A stretch of DNA of 64,000 nucleotides. It comes from Microbacterium capsulatum. GTDB taxonomy: Bacteria > Actinomycetota > Actinomycetes > Actinomycetales > Microbacteriaceae. The position numbers were made by a program, and so were the translations under genes. Position 1 is the first letter of the stretch; every line of letters begins with the position of its first letter. The notes beneath the pieces were generated by a model. That model was not told the origin of the DNA, made no database searches, and saw only the letters and a list, made by a program, of their open reading frames with translations. Where the stretch lies: positions 107,051-171,050 of the forward strand of contig NZ_JAVFCB010000009.1 of assembly GCF_030865425.1 (NCBI RefSeq), in the 5' to 3' direction. Of this stretch, positions 44,050 through 52,924 are shown piece after piece.

Positions 44050-44117
44050 GGATGCTCGGGCCTGGCGGATGCTCGGGCCTGGCGGATGCTCGGGCCCGGA
44101 GGACGCTCGCGGCCCCG
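44050..44117. repeat. Four degenerate 17-bp tandem repeats after the radical SAM stop
   Basis: GGATGCTCGGGCCTGGC occurs twice exactly (44050-44066, 44067-44083) and twice with changes (44084-44100, 44101-44117). The array starts 1 nt after the stop codon and runs up to the terminator at 44123, as the 17-bp array at 39423 does beside its terminator. Confidence 0.8.
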
Positions 44118-44122
44118 GGAAC

Positions 44123-44160
44123 GACGAGACGCGGCTCCCGGAGGGAAACCGCGTCTCGTC
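44123..44160. terminator. Bidirectional terminator between the radical SAM and transglycosylase-like genes
   Basis: GACGAGACGCGG (44123-44134) pairs with CCGCGTCTCGTC (44149-44160), a perfect 12-bp stem with a 14-nt loop. The genes converge here. Confidence 0.75.
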
Positions 44161-44208
44161 TCGGCCGGCCGTGCCGGCGTGGCTCGCCGACCCCGCGAGG
44201 GGTCCGGA

Positions 44209-45042
44209 TCAATACCAGTTGGTGGCCTGCGAGTGGCCCCACGCGGAGCAGGGGGTGCCATACACGCTGTTGATGTAGCCGAGGCCCCAGCGGATCTGGG
44301 TGGCGGCGTTGGTCGCCCAGTCGCCGCCGGCGCTGGACATCTTGCCGCCGGGCAGCGACTGCGGGATGCCAGTCGCCCCGGACGAGTTGTGCGCCTGGTA
44401 GTTCCAGCTGGACTCCTTGTTCCACAGCGAGTTCAGGCACTGGAACTGGTCGGAGCCCCAGCCGTACAGGTCCGCGGCCATCTGCCGGGCCGTGGCACGG
44501 GCGCCGTCGGGGGTGTTCGCCGCGGCGAGGGCGTCCGCCGCAGCCTGAGCGGCGGCGGCCGCCTGCTGCTGGGCGACCTCGGCCTCGTACTGTGCGGCGG
44601 CGTTGTTCAGGCTGGTGCGGAGCGCGGCGACCTGCGACTCCACGCGCTCGGCGTAGCCGGCGAGGTCGACCGCGACCGGGCGCAGCGCGTCGCGCTCCGC
44701 GGTTCCGGACTTCACGAGGGAGTCGTACGCGTTCTGCAGTCCCGCCGTGTCGACGGCGGGCTTCGCGGCACCGAGGTTCAGGCCCGACTTCTGCACGTCC
44801 GAGGCCGCGGCGGCGGCATCCGTCAGCGCGGTCTGCGCGGTGTCGAGCGCTGCGCGCACCTGGAGCCGAGCGCTCGCGAGCGGAGTCTCGTCGACCACCA
44901 CGTTGCCGGGCAGGACGGCGGCGTGGGCCGCATTGACGGCGGTGGTCCCACCGATCGCGACGGCGCCGAGAATGGCGGCGGCGGTGAGGACGGCGGCCGT
45001 CTTCCGACGGCGGACAAAACGAAGCAACGAGTTTCTGGGCAT
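44209..45042 (-). CDS. Secreted lytic-transglycosylase-like protein
   Basis: The product has 277 residues from the ATG at 45042. A signal peptide (TAAVLTAAAILGAVAIGG, cut near NAAHA-AV) precedes a coiled-coil region (residues 60-190, with SLNNAAAQYEAEVAQQQAAA). A C-terminal domain of 80 residues follows, with NSLWNKESSWNYQAHNSSGA, TGIPQSLPGGKMSSAGGDW and INSVYGTPCSAWGHSQ. This C-terminal pattern is that of aggregation-promoting-factor/transglycosylase-like proteins; the Glu in NKESSWN is the expected catalytic residue. It probably cuts or remodels peptidoglycan outside the cell. The upstream leader holds a direct repeat (GGATCGTTAC, minus strand) at 45050-45059 and 45116-45125. Confidence 0.85.
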   Translation of the reverse strand: MPRNSLLRFVRRRKTAAVLTAAAILGAVAIGGTTAVNAAHAAVLPGNVVVDETPLASARLQVRAALDTAQTALTDAAAAASDVQKSGLNLGAAKPAVDTAGLQNAYDSLVKSGTAERDALRPVAVDLAGYAERVESQVAALRTSLNNAAAQYEAEVAQQQAAAAAQAAADALAAANTPDGARATARQMAADLYGWGSDQFQCLNSLWNKESSWNYQAHNSSGATGIPQSLPGGKMSSAGGDWATNAATQIRWGLGYINSVYGTPCSAWGHSQATNWY

Positions 45043-45293
45043 GACGAACGTAACGATCCTTTGAGTCTTCTTGCCGCTCAAAACGGCCGGTACACCCTCG
45101 GGTCGGGCGCACAAGGTAACGATCCTGCATCACTGACCCTGGGAGCTTCCCTGTTTTCCCGGGATCTACCAGAGTGTTTTGCTCAAACTCTCAGGTTGCG
45201 CTTACCGCCGAATATCGCCGCGGAAGGCGATCTCCCGACGCCCTTGGAGGGGATGTCGGAGGCGATGTCGGAGGCGCCGGATAACGTGGCGGA

Positions 45294-45773
45294 ATGATCA
45301 CGCTCCGCCCCTGGCAGCCCGAGGATCGCCCGCTGCTCGACCGGTTCAACACCCTCGAGATGACGGCGCACCTGGTCGCGCAGGAGAGCGACGAGGAGCT
45401 CGAGAAGCGACACCGGCGCTACCTCCGCACCGACCTTCCCGGACGGATGCTCGTCATCTGCGACGGGGACGACGCGGTCGGCTCGATCGGCTATTGGGAG
45501 ACGAGCGAAGGTGCCGACGACGCGGTCTGGGAGGCGGGATGGAGCGTGCTGCCTGAATTCCAGGGCCGCGGCTACGCCGGTCAGGCTCTCGCGGCGCTCC
45601 TGGACGTCGTGCGGGCGGACGGGCGCCATGCCGAGATACACGCCTACCCCTCGGTCGACAACACTGCGTCGAACGCGCTCTGCCGCCGGGCCGGTTTCAC
45701 GCTGCGCAGCGCCCGGCCGTTCCCCTTCCGCGGCGAGGAGATCCTCAGCAACGACTGGGCCCTGATCCTCTGA
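45294..45773 (+). CDS. GNAT family N-acetyltransferase
   Basis: The product has 159 residues. It has the GNAT fold with acetyl-CoA-binding motif A VLPEFQGRGYAGQALAALLD (Q/RxxGxA pattern) and the C-terminal DNTASNALCRRAGFTLRSAR, typical of RimJ/RimL-like small-molecule or amino-group acetyltransferases. The substrate cannot be predicted. Confidence 0.87.
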   Translation: MITLRPWQPEDRPLLDRFNTLEMTAHLVAQESDEELEKRHRRYLRTDLPGRMLVICDGDDAVGSIGYWETSEGADDAVWEAGWSVLPEFQGRGYAGQALAALLDVVRADGRHAEIHAYPSVDNTASNALCRRAGFTLRSARPFPFRGEEILSNDWALIL

Positions 45774-45802
45774 GGCCGGCGGGCGGGTTCCGGAGACGAC
45801 GA

Positions 45803-45853
45803 AGGGCCAGAGATTCCCCGGATCGATGCCCGGATCAGGGATTCTCTGGCCCT
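45803..45853. terminator. Bidirectional terminator between the GNAT and helicase genes
   Basis: AGGGCCAGAGA (45803-45813) pairs with TCTCTGGCCCT (45843-45853), with additional inner pairing around CCCCGGATC. Convergent genes stop on either side (45773 and 45885). Confidence 0.75.
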
Positions 45854-45884
45854 CGACAGTCGTGCCCGCGCGGCGGGCGCGCCG

Positions 45885-48080
45885 TCAGGAGGTGAGGTCG
45901 GCGGCGGTCGGCACGCGACCGGCGATCTCCTCGATGAGGTCGTCGCCGAGGCGCGCGTCCTCGAACGGCGCGTCGATCTCGGCGCGGTCGAGCAGCTCGG
46001 TCATGCGGCGGCGGCGCTGACGGGTGATCAGCGTCACGACGCGACCCTCGTTGCCGGCGCGGCCGGTCCGGCCGGCACGGTGCAGGTACGTCTTGTACTC
46101 GTCCGGGGCGTCCGCCTGCACGACCAGGTCGATGTCGTCGACGTGGATGCCGCGGGCGGCGACGTCGGTCGCGACGAGGACGTTCACGCGGCCCGAGGTC
46201 AGCTTCTGCAGGTTGCGGGTGCGCTTGGCCTGGTTCAGGTCGCCGTGCAGCGAGACCGCGGGGATCCCGGCGTCCTCGAACTGCTCGGCGAGCATCTCGG
46301 CGTAGGCACGGGTGCGCGCGAAGACGAGGGTGCGACCGTCGCGGTCGACGAGGGAGGAGAGGATCTCCGCCTTGTCGCGGTGCTCGATCACGAGCACGCG
46401 GTGCTCGATCGTCCCGGAGTCCTGCGTCTCACCGGCGACCTCGAAGACGGCGGGGTCCACGAGGAACTCGTCGACGAGCGCGGCGACCTCGCGGTCGAGC
46501 GTCGCGGAGAACAGCAGCTTCTGGCTGCCCTCACCCGTGTGCCGGAGGATCCGCTGCACGGGCTCGACGAAGCCGAGCTCGCACATGTGGTCGGCCTCGT
46601 CGAGCACGGCGATCCGCACGTCGGAGAGGTCGAGCTTGCCCTGGTTGATGAGGTCCTCGATGCGACCGGGGGTGCCGATCACGATGTCGACGCCCTTCTT
46701 CAGCGCGCCGACCTGACGGGCCTGCGGGACGCCGCCGTAGATCTGCGTCGTGAAGAGGCCCACGCTACGCGCGATCGGCTGCACGGTGCGGTCGATCTGC
46801 AGCGCGAGCTCGCGGGTCGGCGCGAGGATGATCGCGCGCGGCGAGCGGCCGAACTCCCGCTTCTTGCCCTTCTGCGACTGCAGGATGCTCTCCACGAGCG
46901 GGGCGCCGAACGCGATCGTCTTGCCGGATCCCGTGCGGCCGCGGGCGAGCACGTCGCGCCCCTCGAGCACGGCGGGCACGGAGGCCGCCTGGATCGGGAA
47001 CGGCGTCTGGGCGCCCATGTTCGTCAGGATCTCGACGATGTTGGACCCGAGGCCGAGGTCGGCGAAGGTCACATCGGCGACCTCGGCCGCCTCGACCGTC
47101 TGGGCGACGAGGCGCTCGTGCACGACGTCCTCGATCGCCTCCTGCTTCGGAGCGCGGTCGGTGCCGCGGTTCCAGTCGTCGCGCGCCGGACGCTCGGTGC
47201 GGCGCGGTCGGTCATCGCGCTCGAATCGCGGGCGGTCGTCGCGCTGCGGGCGGTCATCGCGCTGCGGGCGGTCATCGCGCTGCGGGCGGTCATCGCGCTG
47301 CGGGCGGGCCGGGCGCTCGTCGCGGCCGAACCGCGGGCGGTCGGTGCGGTCGTCGCGGCGCGGGCGGTCATCCCGCTCGAACCGCGGGCGGTCATCCCGC
47401 TCGAACCGCGGGCGGTCGTCGCGCTGCGGACGCGGCGAACGGTCGTCCCGGTCGTAGCGGGGGCGCTCGGCGCGGTCGCCGCCGAACCGCGGGCGGTCGT
47501 CGCGCTCGAACCGGGGCCGCTCGGCGCGGTCGTCCCGACGCGGACGGTCGTCACGGTCGTCCCGACGCGGACGGTCGTCACGGTCGAAACGGCGGGCACG
47601 GTCGTCCCGGTCGAAGCGCGGACGGTCGTCACGGCGGTGCGGCGCGTCGACGCGGCCGGACTCGGCGCGGCTGCGGATCGAGCGGGCCTCGTCGCGACCG
47701 GCCCGCTCCTGCGACGACCAGCGCTGCTTGGGCGCGCGCTCGCCGGCGGCCGGCTCCGCACGGAAGCCGCGGTGGCCCGGGGACCGGCTGCCGGGACGGC
47801 TGTCCACCCGGCGGTCGTCGCGGGCCGGACGGGCGTCGCGGTCGAAGCGCGTGCCGCGGTCGGCGCGATCGGTGCGCTCGAAACGGTCCGTGCGGGCCGG
47901 ACGGGCGTCGCGGTCGGTCCGTCCGAACCGGTCGGTGCGGTCGGCGTAGCCGCGGCCTGCCTCGCCGTCGCGGGCCGGGCGACCCTGGTTGTGCCGGTCG
48001 TGGAACGACGTCTTCTTGGCGTAGCGCGGCTCGAAGTTCGCCGAGGGGCGACCGCCCTTGGGCTTGTGGTTCTTGGGCAT
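45885..48080 (-). CDS. DEAD-box RNA helicase with a long Arg/Asp-rich N-terminal extension
   Basis: The product has 731 residues from the ATG at 48080. The first 320 or so residues are low-complexity: KNHKPKGGRPSANFEPRYAK, then many DRPRFERDD- and RPQRDD-type repeats. The helicase core follows: Q motif (FADLGLGSNIVEILTNMGAQ, TPFPIQAASVP), Walker A GRTGSGKT, PTRELALQID, VLDEADHM (DEAD), LFSATLD (SAT), VATDVAARGIHVDDIDLVV and YLHRAGRTGRAG. It belongs to the RhlE/CsdA-like class that unwinds structured RNA in ribosome assembly or cold adaptation. The RD-rich tail is likely disordered and RNA-binding. Repeated Arg/Asp codons here also generate long spurious reading frames on the other strand. Confidence 0.93.
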   Translation of the reverse strand: MPKNHKPKGGRPSANFEPRYAKKTSFHDRHNQGRPARDGEAGRGYADRTDRFGRTDRDARPARTDRFERTDRADRGTRFDRDARPARDDRRVDSRPGSRSPGHRGFRAEPAAGERAPKQRWSSQERAGRDEARSIRSRAESGRVDAPHRRDDRPRFDRDDRARRFDRDDRPRRDDRDDRPRRDDRAERPRFERDDRPRFGGDRAERPRYDRDDRSPRPQRDDRPRFERDDRPRFERDDRPRRDDRTDRPRFGRDERPARPQRDDRPQRDDRPQRDDRPQRDDRPRFERDDRPRRTERPARDDWNRGTDRAPKQEAIEDVVHERLVAQTVEAAEVADVTFADLGLGSNIVEILTNMGAQTPFPIQAASVPAVLEGRDVLARGRTGSGKTIAFGAPLVESILQSQKGKKREFGRSPRAIILAPTRELALQIDRTVQPIARSVGLFTTQIYGGVPQARQVGALKKGVDIVIGTPGRIEDLINQGKLDLSDVRIAVLDEADHMCELGFVEPVQRILRHTGEGSQKLLFSATLDREVAALVDEFLVDPAVFEVAGETQDSGTIEHRVLVIEHRDKAEILSSLVDRDGRTLVFARTRAYAEMLAEQFEDAGIPAVSLHGDLNQAKRTRNLQKLTSGRVNVLVATDVAARGIHVDDIDLVVQADAPDEYKTYLHRAGRTGRAGNEGRVVTLITRQRRRRMTELLDRAEIDAPFEDARLGDDLIEEIAGRVPTAADLTS

Positions 48081-48364
48081 GGGTGTGTCCTTGTCTGGTT
48101 CTCGCACGAGAACAGCGCCCGTCACCCTCGTGGGGACACGGACATACCCGGGCAGTCTTCGGCCGGGGGCCATTCATGTGATGGATCTCGCGACCGGCGA
48201 GGTTCACCGGCGCTCCATCGGCCCCTGGGCTCACACGTTCGCACACATCCCGCGTCCCCCGGAGATCCCGTGGGGCCGCGGCTGCCCGAAGCCGACCCTC
48301 GATCCTACCGATCGCGGCTGGGAACCCGCCACACGAGCGCCCCCGTGCACCCTACGATGGCGGC
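48081..48364. other. Divergent intergenic region, helicase leader
   Basis: The 284 bases between the helicase start (minus) and the epimerase-like start (plus) hold no gene or recognised motif. The helicase ribosome site is AAGGA, 9 nt before its ATG. A long 5' leader would suit a cold-regulated helicase, but no conserved RNA element was recognised. Confidence 0.4.
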
Positions 48365-49267
48365 ATGACCACTCCCACGGGTGTCCAGATCCATCTCGCG
48401 GCGGCCGGCGTCAGCGCCCAGCTCTCGCAGGTCGGGGCGTCGCTGCGGCACCTCGTCGTCGACGGGACGACGGTCGTCCCGCCGTATCCCGAGGACCGCC
48501 CCGCGCCGTCCTGCTCGGGCGTGGTGCTCGTGCCGTGGCCGAACCGGATCCGCGACGGCGTGTGGATCGACGGCGACGAGACCCGCGCGCTCGCGGTCAC
48601 CGAGCCCGCGCTGCACAACGCGAGCCACGGGCTGATGCGGTACACCGCGTACGAGATCGCCGAGCAGGACGATGCGACGGCGCTGCTCCGCGCAGACGTC
48701 GTGCCGCAGACGGGCTACCCGTACCTGCTCGAGACGTCCGTCCGGTACACCCTGACCGAGGACGGGATCGCGGTCGAGCACACCATCGTGAACCGCTCGA
48801 CGACCCCCGCGCCGGTCGCGCTCGGCACACATCCCTTCCTCACGATCGGCGACGCGGATCCGCGCGAGCTGCGGCTGCGCGTGCCGGCCGAGACGTTCTT
48901 CGAGACGGACGGCCGGATGCTGCCGGTCGGCGAGTCTCCCGTCTCCGGCGGCACGGATCTGCGCACCCCGCGCCGCCTCGGCGAGCTGCAGCTCGACACG
49001 GGTTTCGCGACCCTGCGCCGCGACGCCGACGGCCGGGTGCGCAGCACGCTCGCCGCGCCGGACGGCCGCACGGTCACACTGTGGCAGGGCGAGGGCATGG
49101 ACTACGTGCAGGCCTACACGACGGATCGCTACCCCGACCAGGACCTCGTCGTGGCGATCGAGCCGATGACGGCTCCCGCCGAGGCCTTCAACTCGGGTCG
49201 CGGACTGCGTCGCCTCGCGCCCGGCGAGAGCTGGATCGTGGACTGGGGCATCACGCTCACCCGATGA
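48365..49267 (+). CDS. Aldose 1-epimerase family protein
   Basis: The product has 300 residues. It has a galactose mutarotase-like beta-sandwich with the substrate-contact histidines in HNASHGLMRYT and VALGTHPFLTIG. The acidic residue near the C-terminus is in VVAIEPMTAPAEAFNSGRGL. Length and motifs match the YihR/GalM-like subgroup of actinobacteria, which interconverts alpha and beta anomers of a hexose. The specific sugar is unknown. Confidence 0.87.
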   Translation: MTTPTGVQIHLAAAGVSAQLSQVGASLRHLVVDGTTVVPPYPEDRPAPSCSGVVLVPWPNRIRDGVWIDGDETRALAVTEPALHNASHGLMRYTAYEIAEQDDATALLRADVVPQTGYPYLLETSVRYTLTEDGIAVEHTIVNRSTTPAPVALGTHPFLTIGDADPRELRLRVPAETFFETDGRMLPVGESPVSGGTDLRTPRRLGELQLDTGFATLRRDADGRVRSTLAAPDGRTVTLWQGEGMDYVQAYTTDRYPDQDLVVAIEPMTAPAEAFNSGRGLRRLAPGESWIVDWGITLTR

Positions 49268-49520
49268 CCTCCGGAGACCGTCGCCCGAGGGCGCGGCGGA
49301 GCTGATCCCGACCGGGCAGGATGCGCGTCCGCGCCACGGATTCCCCCGATGAATCCCGCGGATCGTGGGTGATCCGCCCGCCCTTTCCGGGTGGATCCCG
49401 CGGTCCTCGCTTTCCCAGGAAAAATTCATCGGACGAATCCGCTCCGGCGTGCGATAATCTTCGAAAAGATGTTTCCGAGATGCGGATAATTCGCAGTCTC
49501 GAGCGCGAAAGGGTCCCCGC

Positions 49521-50276
49521 ATGGGCGCAGAGGCTTCCACCGGCGTCAAGTCGGTCTCCCGCGTGTTCGATCTCCTCGAACTCATCGCCGATGCGGGCGG
49601 TGACGCCACCCTCAGCCAGCTCGCCGCGGCGGCCGGACTCCCGCTGCCGACCATCCACCGCTTGCTGCGCACGCTCGTCGGGCACGGCTACGCGCGCCAG
49701 CTCGCGAACCGCCGCTACGCGCTCGGCCCGAAGCTCGTCCGCCTCGGAGAGGTCGCCAACCGCCAGTTCGGGCTCATCGCGAAGGTCCAGCTGCAGGGGC
49801 TCGTCGACCGCCTCGGCGAGACCGCGAACCTCGCCACGATCGACGGCGACCGCGTCGTCTACATCTCCCAGGTCCCGTCGCCGCACGCGATGCGCATGTT
49901 CACCGAGGTCGGCGGGCGGGCCCGACTGCACTCGACCGGCGTCGGCAAGGCGATCCTCGCCCAGCTCTCCGACGACGAGGTCCGTGACATCGCCGCGCGG
50001 GCCGGCCTCCCCCGCGCCACGGCGCGCTCCCTCGGATCCATCGAGACCCTGCTCGCCGACCTCGCGATCTGCCGCGAGCGCGGCTACGCGATCGACGACG
50101 AGGAGCAGGAGCTCGGCGTGCGCTGCTTCGCGATGCCCGTGCCGGATATGCCCGTGCTCACCGCCGTGTCGGTGTCCGGCCCGATGTCGCGCGTGAGCGA
50201 GGAGTTCGCGGACCTCGCGATCCCGATGCTGCGCGACGCCGCCGCCGACATCTCCGCCGCGGCCAGCGCGGCCTGA
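49521..50276 (+). CDS. IclR family transcriptional regulator of the xanthine dehydrogenase cluster
   Basis: The product has 251 residues from the ATG at 49521. An N-terminal winged helix (TLSQLAAAAGLPLPTIHRLL, RTLVGHGYARQLANRRYALG) precedes the IclR ligand-binding domain (ARLHSTGVGKAILAQLSDDE, GYAIDDEEQELGVRCFAMPV). IclR members often control purine or allantoin use (AllR-like). It is read in the same direction as the purine genes that follow and is separated from them by 273 bases with their own promoter, so it is probably their regulator. Upstream at 49453-49490 are AT-rich direct repeats (GCGATAATC and GCGGATAATT) that could be its own operator. Confidence 0.88.
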   Translation: MGAEASTGVKSVSRVFDLLELIADAGGDATLSQLAAAAGLPLPTIHRLLRTLVGHGYARQLANRRYALGPKLVRLGEVANRQFGLIAKVQLQGLVDRLGETANLATIDGDRVVYISQVPSPHAMRMFTEVGGRARLHSTGVGKAILAQLSDDEVRDIAARAGLPRATARSLGSIETLLADLAICRERGYAIDDEEQELGVRCFAMPVPDMPVLTAVSVSGPMSRVSEEFADLAIPMLRDAAADISAAASAA

Positions 50277-50356
50277 CCGGGCGATCACCGGCCCCGCGGA
50301 TCCGATCCGCGACTTCCGTCATGCGGACGTAAGGATCCGTGCAGCGAAATTCCCTC

Positions 50357-50386
50357 TTGCGGCTCGTCTCGGCCCCGGGTTATCCT
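50357..50386 (+). promoter_or_regulatory. Promoter of the xanthine dehydrogenase operon
   Basis: TTGCGG (50357-50362), 18 nt, TATCCT (50381-50386). It predicts a start near 50393 and a leader of about 155 nt before the TTG at 50550. Confidence 0.55.
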
Positions 50387-50399
50387 GACTGCACAGCCT

Positions 50400-50514
50400 A
50401 GGCGGGTTACGACAGTGAACCATCTACCGGGCAACCACGGCGATGTCGCCGCGGATCACGCCCGGGTTCCACGCCCGACCTCCTGATCTTCGCGCATCGC
50501 CCTTTGAACGGGCG
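50400..50514 (+). promoter_or_regulatory. Highly structured leader RNA upstream of xdhC (riboswitch candidate)
   Basis: AGGCGGG (50400-50406) can pair with CCCGACCT (50474-50481, one bulge), GTGAACC (50415-50421) with GGTTCCAC (50465-50472, one bulge), GGGC (50429-50432) with GCCC (50460-50463), and CGGCGA with TCGCCG (50438-50451, hairpin). A further hairpin, CGCCC/GGGCG, lies at 50498-50514 before the ribosome site. The nested arrangement is too regular to be random GC pairing, but I do not recognise a known riboswitch class. Confidence 0.5.
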
Positions 50515-50549
50515 TCGCTTCCGGGGCGCCCTCGATGAGGAGGTGCCCC

Positions 50550-51857
50550 TTGCTCGACCGCATCCAGGACTACCGCGAGTGCTTCGCCGAGCCCGGGCGC
50601 TGGGCGATCGCGACGATCGCCGAGGTATCCGGTTCCGTGCCCCGGCCGGCCGGCACGTCGATGGCCGTGCGCGACGACGGCCGCACGATCGGGTCCGTCT
50701 CCGGCGGCTGCGTCGAGGGGGCGGTGGTCGGCGCCGCGCTGACCTGCCTCGAGACCGGCGAGGCCGCGCTGCACTCCTTCGGCTACGCGGACGACGACGG
50801 CCTGTCGGTCGGCCTGATGTGCGGCGGCGATGTGCGCGTGCTCGTGCAGCCGCTCGCGCAGATCACCGCGGCAGATGAGCTGCTGCGGGCCGACGCCGGC
50901 CTGGCGATGGTCCGCGAGCTGCCGCTCGCCGACGCCGGCCGGAACGGCGGGATCGTGGCCGGGGCCGCGCCGCTCCCCGCGGATGCGCTGTGCGCGGTGA
51001 TCGACGCCGCTGCCGGGATCCCCGCCGCGCTGGCGCTGGAGATCGGCTCGGCGCGGGATCGGGTCGCGGCGGCCGTGCGTGCCGGCGGCGCGCACATCGT
51101 CGAGATCACCGACCGCAGCGCGCCCGAGTGCGCCGTCGTGCGCCGGCTGCTCGTGGAGTCGACGACGACCCCGGCCCGGCTCATCATCTACGGCGCGAAC
51201 GACTTCTCCGCCGCGCTCGCGCACGCCGCCGCGGTACTCGGGCGACACGTCACGGTGTGCGACGCCCGGCCGGTGTTCGCCACCCGCGACCGGCACCCCG
51301 GCGCGCACGAGGTCGTGCTGCGGCACCCCGCCGAGCACTTCGCCGACGAGCTCGCGGCCGGTCGCATCGACGGCCGCACCGCGATCGTGCTGCTCACCCA
51401 CGACCCGCGCTTCGACCTGCCCGTGCTCGAGAGCGCGCTGCGGCTCGACCTCGCCTACGTCGGGGCGATGGGCTCGCGCAGCACGCACGAGAAGCGGGCG
51501 CAGGAGCTCCGCGCCGGCGGGCTGCCCGCCGACCGCCTGGCGCTGCTGCACTCCCCGATCGGCCTCGACCTCGGCGCCCGCACGCCGGCCGAGGTCGCCG
51601 TCTCGATCCTCGCCGAGCTGATCCTCGCCGAGAGCACCACCCGGGCCGCGCTCGCGCCCCGGCCCCTGGAGGCTTTCGAAGAAGCCCGCACGGTCCCGCC
51701 GCGGTTGTGCGACACCGCCGGCGACGTGCACGATCCGCGCCGCATCTGCGCGCCGGATCACCCCCTCGATCCGGATCCGGCCCTCACGGACCTCTTCCCG
51801 GATCCGGATCGAGGCCTCCTGACCGCCGCGACGACGGGAGCCGGATCGTGGATGTGA
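50550..51857 (+). CDS. XdhC/CoxI-family molybdoenzyme maturation protein
   Basis: The product has 435 residues from a TTG at 50550. The start is decided by the strong ribosome site GAGGAGG at 50537-50543, 6 nt upstream; the ATG at 50535 lies inside that site. N-terminal XdhC domain: [20 protein letters not shown] and [20 protein letters not shown]. Rossmann domain: [40 protein letters not shown] and [20 protein letters not shown]. XdhC proteins bind molybdenum cofactor, help sulfurate it and insert it in the apo-enzyme. It overlaps the FAD subunit gene by 10 nt. Confidence 0.88.
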   Translation: MLDRIQDYRECFAEPGRWAIATIAEVSGSVPRPAGTSMAVRDDGRTIGSVSGGCVEGAVVGAALTCLETGEAALHSFGYADDDGLSVGLMCGGDVRVLVQPLAQITAADELLRADAGLAMVRELPLADAGRNGGIVAGAAPLPADALCAVIDAAAGIPAALALEIGSARDRVAAAVRAGGAHIVEITDRSAPECAVVRRLLVESTTTPARLIIYGANDFSAALAHAAAVLGRHVTVCDARPVFATRDRHPGAHEVVLRHPAEHFADELAAGRIDGRTAIVLLTHDPRFDLPVLESALRLDLAYVGAMGSRSTHEKRAQELRAGGLPADRLALLHSPIGLDLGARTPAEVAVSILAELILAESTTRAALAPRPLEAFEEARTVPPRLCDTAGDVHDPRRICAPDHPLDPDPALTDLFPDPDRGLLTAATTGAGSWM

Positions 51858-52924
51858 CCAGCGTCGACGAGGTGCGCCTGTGCGCCGACCCCGCCGAGTG
51901 GCGCCCGGGCGACTCCTGGCTGGCCGGGGGCACCGTGCTCTACTCCTACGGCACCGACATCACCCGCGGTGCCCCGACCCGGCTGCTGGACATCACGGCC
52001 GCCGGCTGGGAGCCGTTCGCCTGGCGCGCCGTGGACGGCGGGTTCGGTCTGGAGATCGCGGCGACCTGCCGGATCGCCGACCTCTACGCCCTGCCCGCGC
52101 GTCCGGATCTGCCCGCACCGCGCGCCGAGCTGCCCGGGCTGGACATCGTGACCCGCGCCTGCGACGCGTTCGTGGCGTCGTGGAAGATCTGGCACGTCTC
52201 GACGGTCGGCGGCAACGTCGCGACCGCGCTGCCCGCCGGCCCGATGATCTCGCTGCTGTCGGCGTGGGACGCGACGGCGCTGATCCTGCGCCCCGACGGC
52301 ACCCGGCGCACGGTCCCGGTCGCGGAGCTCGTGCTCGCCCCCGCCCGGACGGGTCTCGGCGACGGCGAGCTGATCCGCAGCTTCCACGTGCCCGCGCGGA
52401 GCCTGCGCGAGACCGCGGCGTTCCGGCGGATCTCGCTCACCGAGCGCGGCCGTTCGGCGGCGCTGCTCGTCGGCCGGCGCACGTCGGACACGTCGGTGCG
52501 GCTGACCGTCACCGCGTCGACGTCCCGCCCGGTCCAGCTCGACCTCGCCGTCCCGGGGACGGATCCGCACGCGATCCCCGCCGACGGCGCCGCCTGGCGG
52601 GGCGCGATCGACGCGGCCGTGGACGGCTGGTACGACGACATCCACGGGGATCCGTCCTGGCGGCGGCTGATGACGCACCGGCTGGGCGACGAGATCCTCG
52701 CCGAGCTGCTGCCCGGGCTCGCCACGGGCGTGGACGACGCGATCGGTCGCGTCAGCGGCGACCTGTCTTCGGGGTCGTTGAGCGAGCACCGCGCAGCGGA
52801 GCGAGACGAAACGGGGCGAACCAGAGGAGACCACGTTTCGTCTCGGTCGCCTTCGGCGTCCTCGCTCAACGACCCCACATCCACCGCCCCCTACGCGATC
52901 GACGACGACAGGAGCACGCGATGA
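51848..52924 (+). CDS. FAD-binding subunit of a xanthine dehydrogenase family enzyme
   Basis: The product has 358 residues from the GTG at 51848, inside the XdhC stop region. FAD-binding module: [18 protein letters not shown] and [22 protein letters not shown]-dehydrogenase flavoprotein C-terminal module: [18 protein letters not shown]. Residues about 309-343 ([20 protein letters not shown] and [14 protein letters not shown]) are encoded by a complete dispersed palindrome (52771-52876), giving a tail foreign to the family. The stop overlaps the next start (ATGA). Confidence 0.85.
   Translation: MDVTSVDEVRLCADPAEWRPGDSWLAGGTVLYSYGTDITRGAPTRLLDITAAGWEPFAWRAVDGGFGLEIAATCRIADLYALPARPDLPAPRAELPGLDIVTRACDAFVASWKIWHVSTVGGNVATALPAGPMISLLSAWDATALILRPDGTRRTVPVAELVLAPARTGLGDGELIRSFHVPARSLRETAAFRRISLTERGRSAALLVGRRTSDTSVRLTVTASTSRPVQLDLAVPGTDPHAIPADGAAWRGAIDAAVDGWYDDIHGDPSWRRLMTHRLGDEILAELLPGLATGVDDAIGRVSGDLSSGSLSEHRAAERDETGRTRGDHVSSRSPSASSLNDPTSTAPYAIDDDRSTR
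52771..52876. repeat. GGGGTCGTTGAGCGAG palindromic repeat inside a coding region
   Basis: GGGGTCGTTGAGCGAG (52771-52786) and its exact complement CTCGCTCAACGACCCC (52861-52876) flank inner arms GAGACGAAACG and CGTTTCGTCTC. The 106-bp element is read through in frame as the C-terminal tail of the FAD subunit. Confidence 0.88.

Noticed and set aside
45043..45200. c-di-AMP (ydaO-type) riboswitch upstream of the transglycosylase-like gene
   Set aside because: The gene type is right, but I could not find the conserved core of that class in the leader; only a direct repeat is supported.
50400..50481. Assignment of the xdhC leader to a purine, ZTP or guanidine riboswitch
   Set aside because: Short stretches such as CTACCGGGC look similar to known classes, but the required core sequences were not all present.
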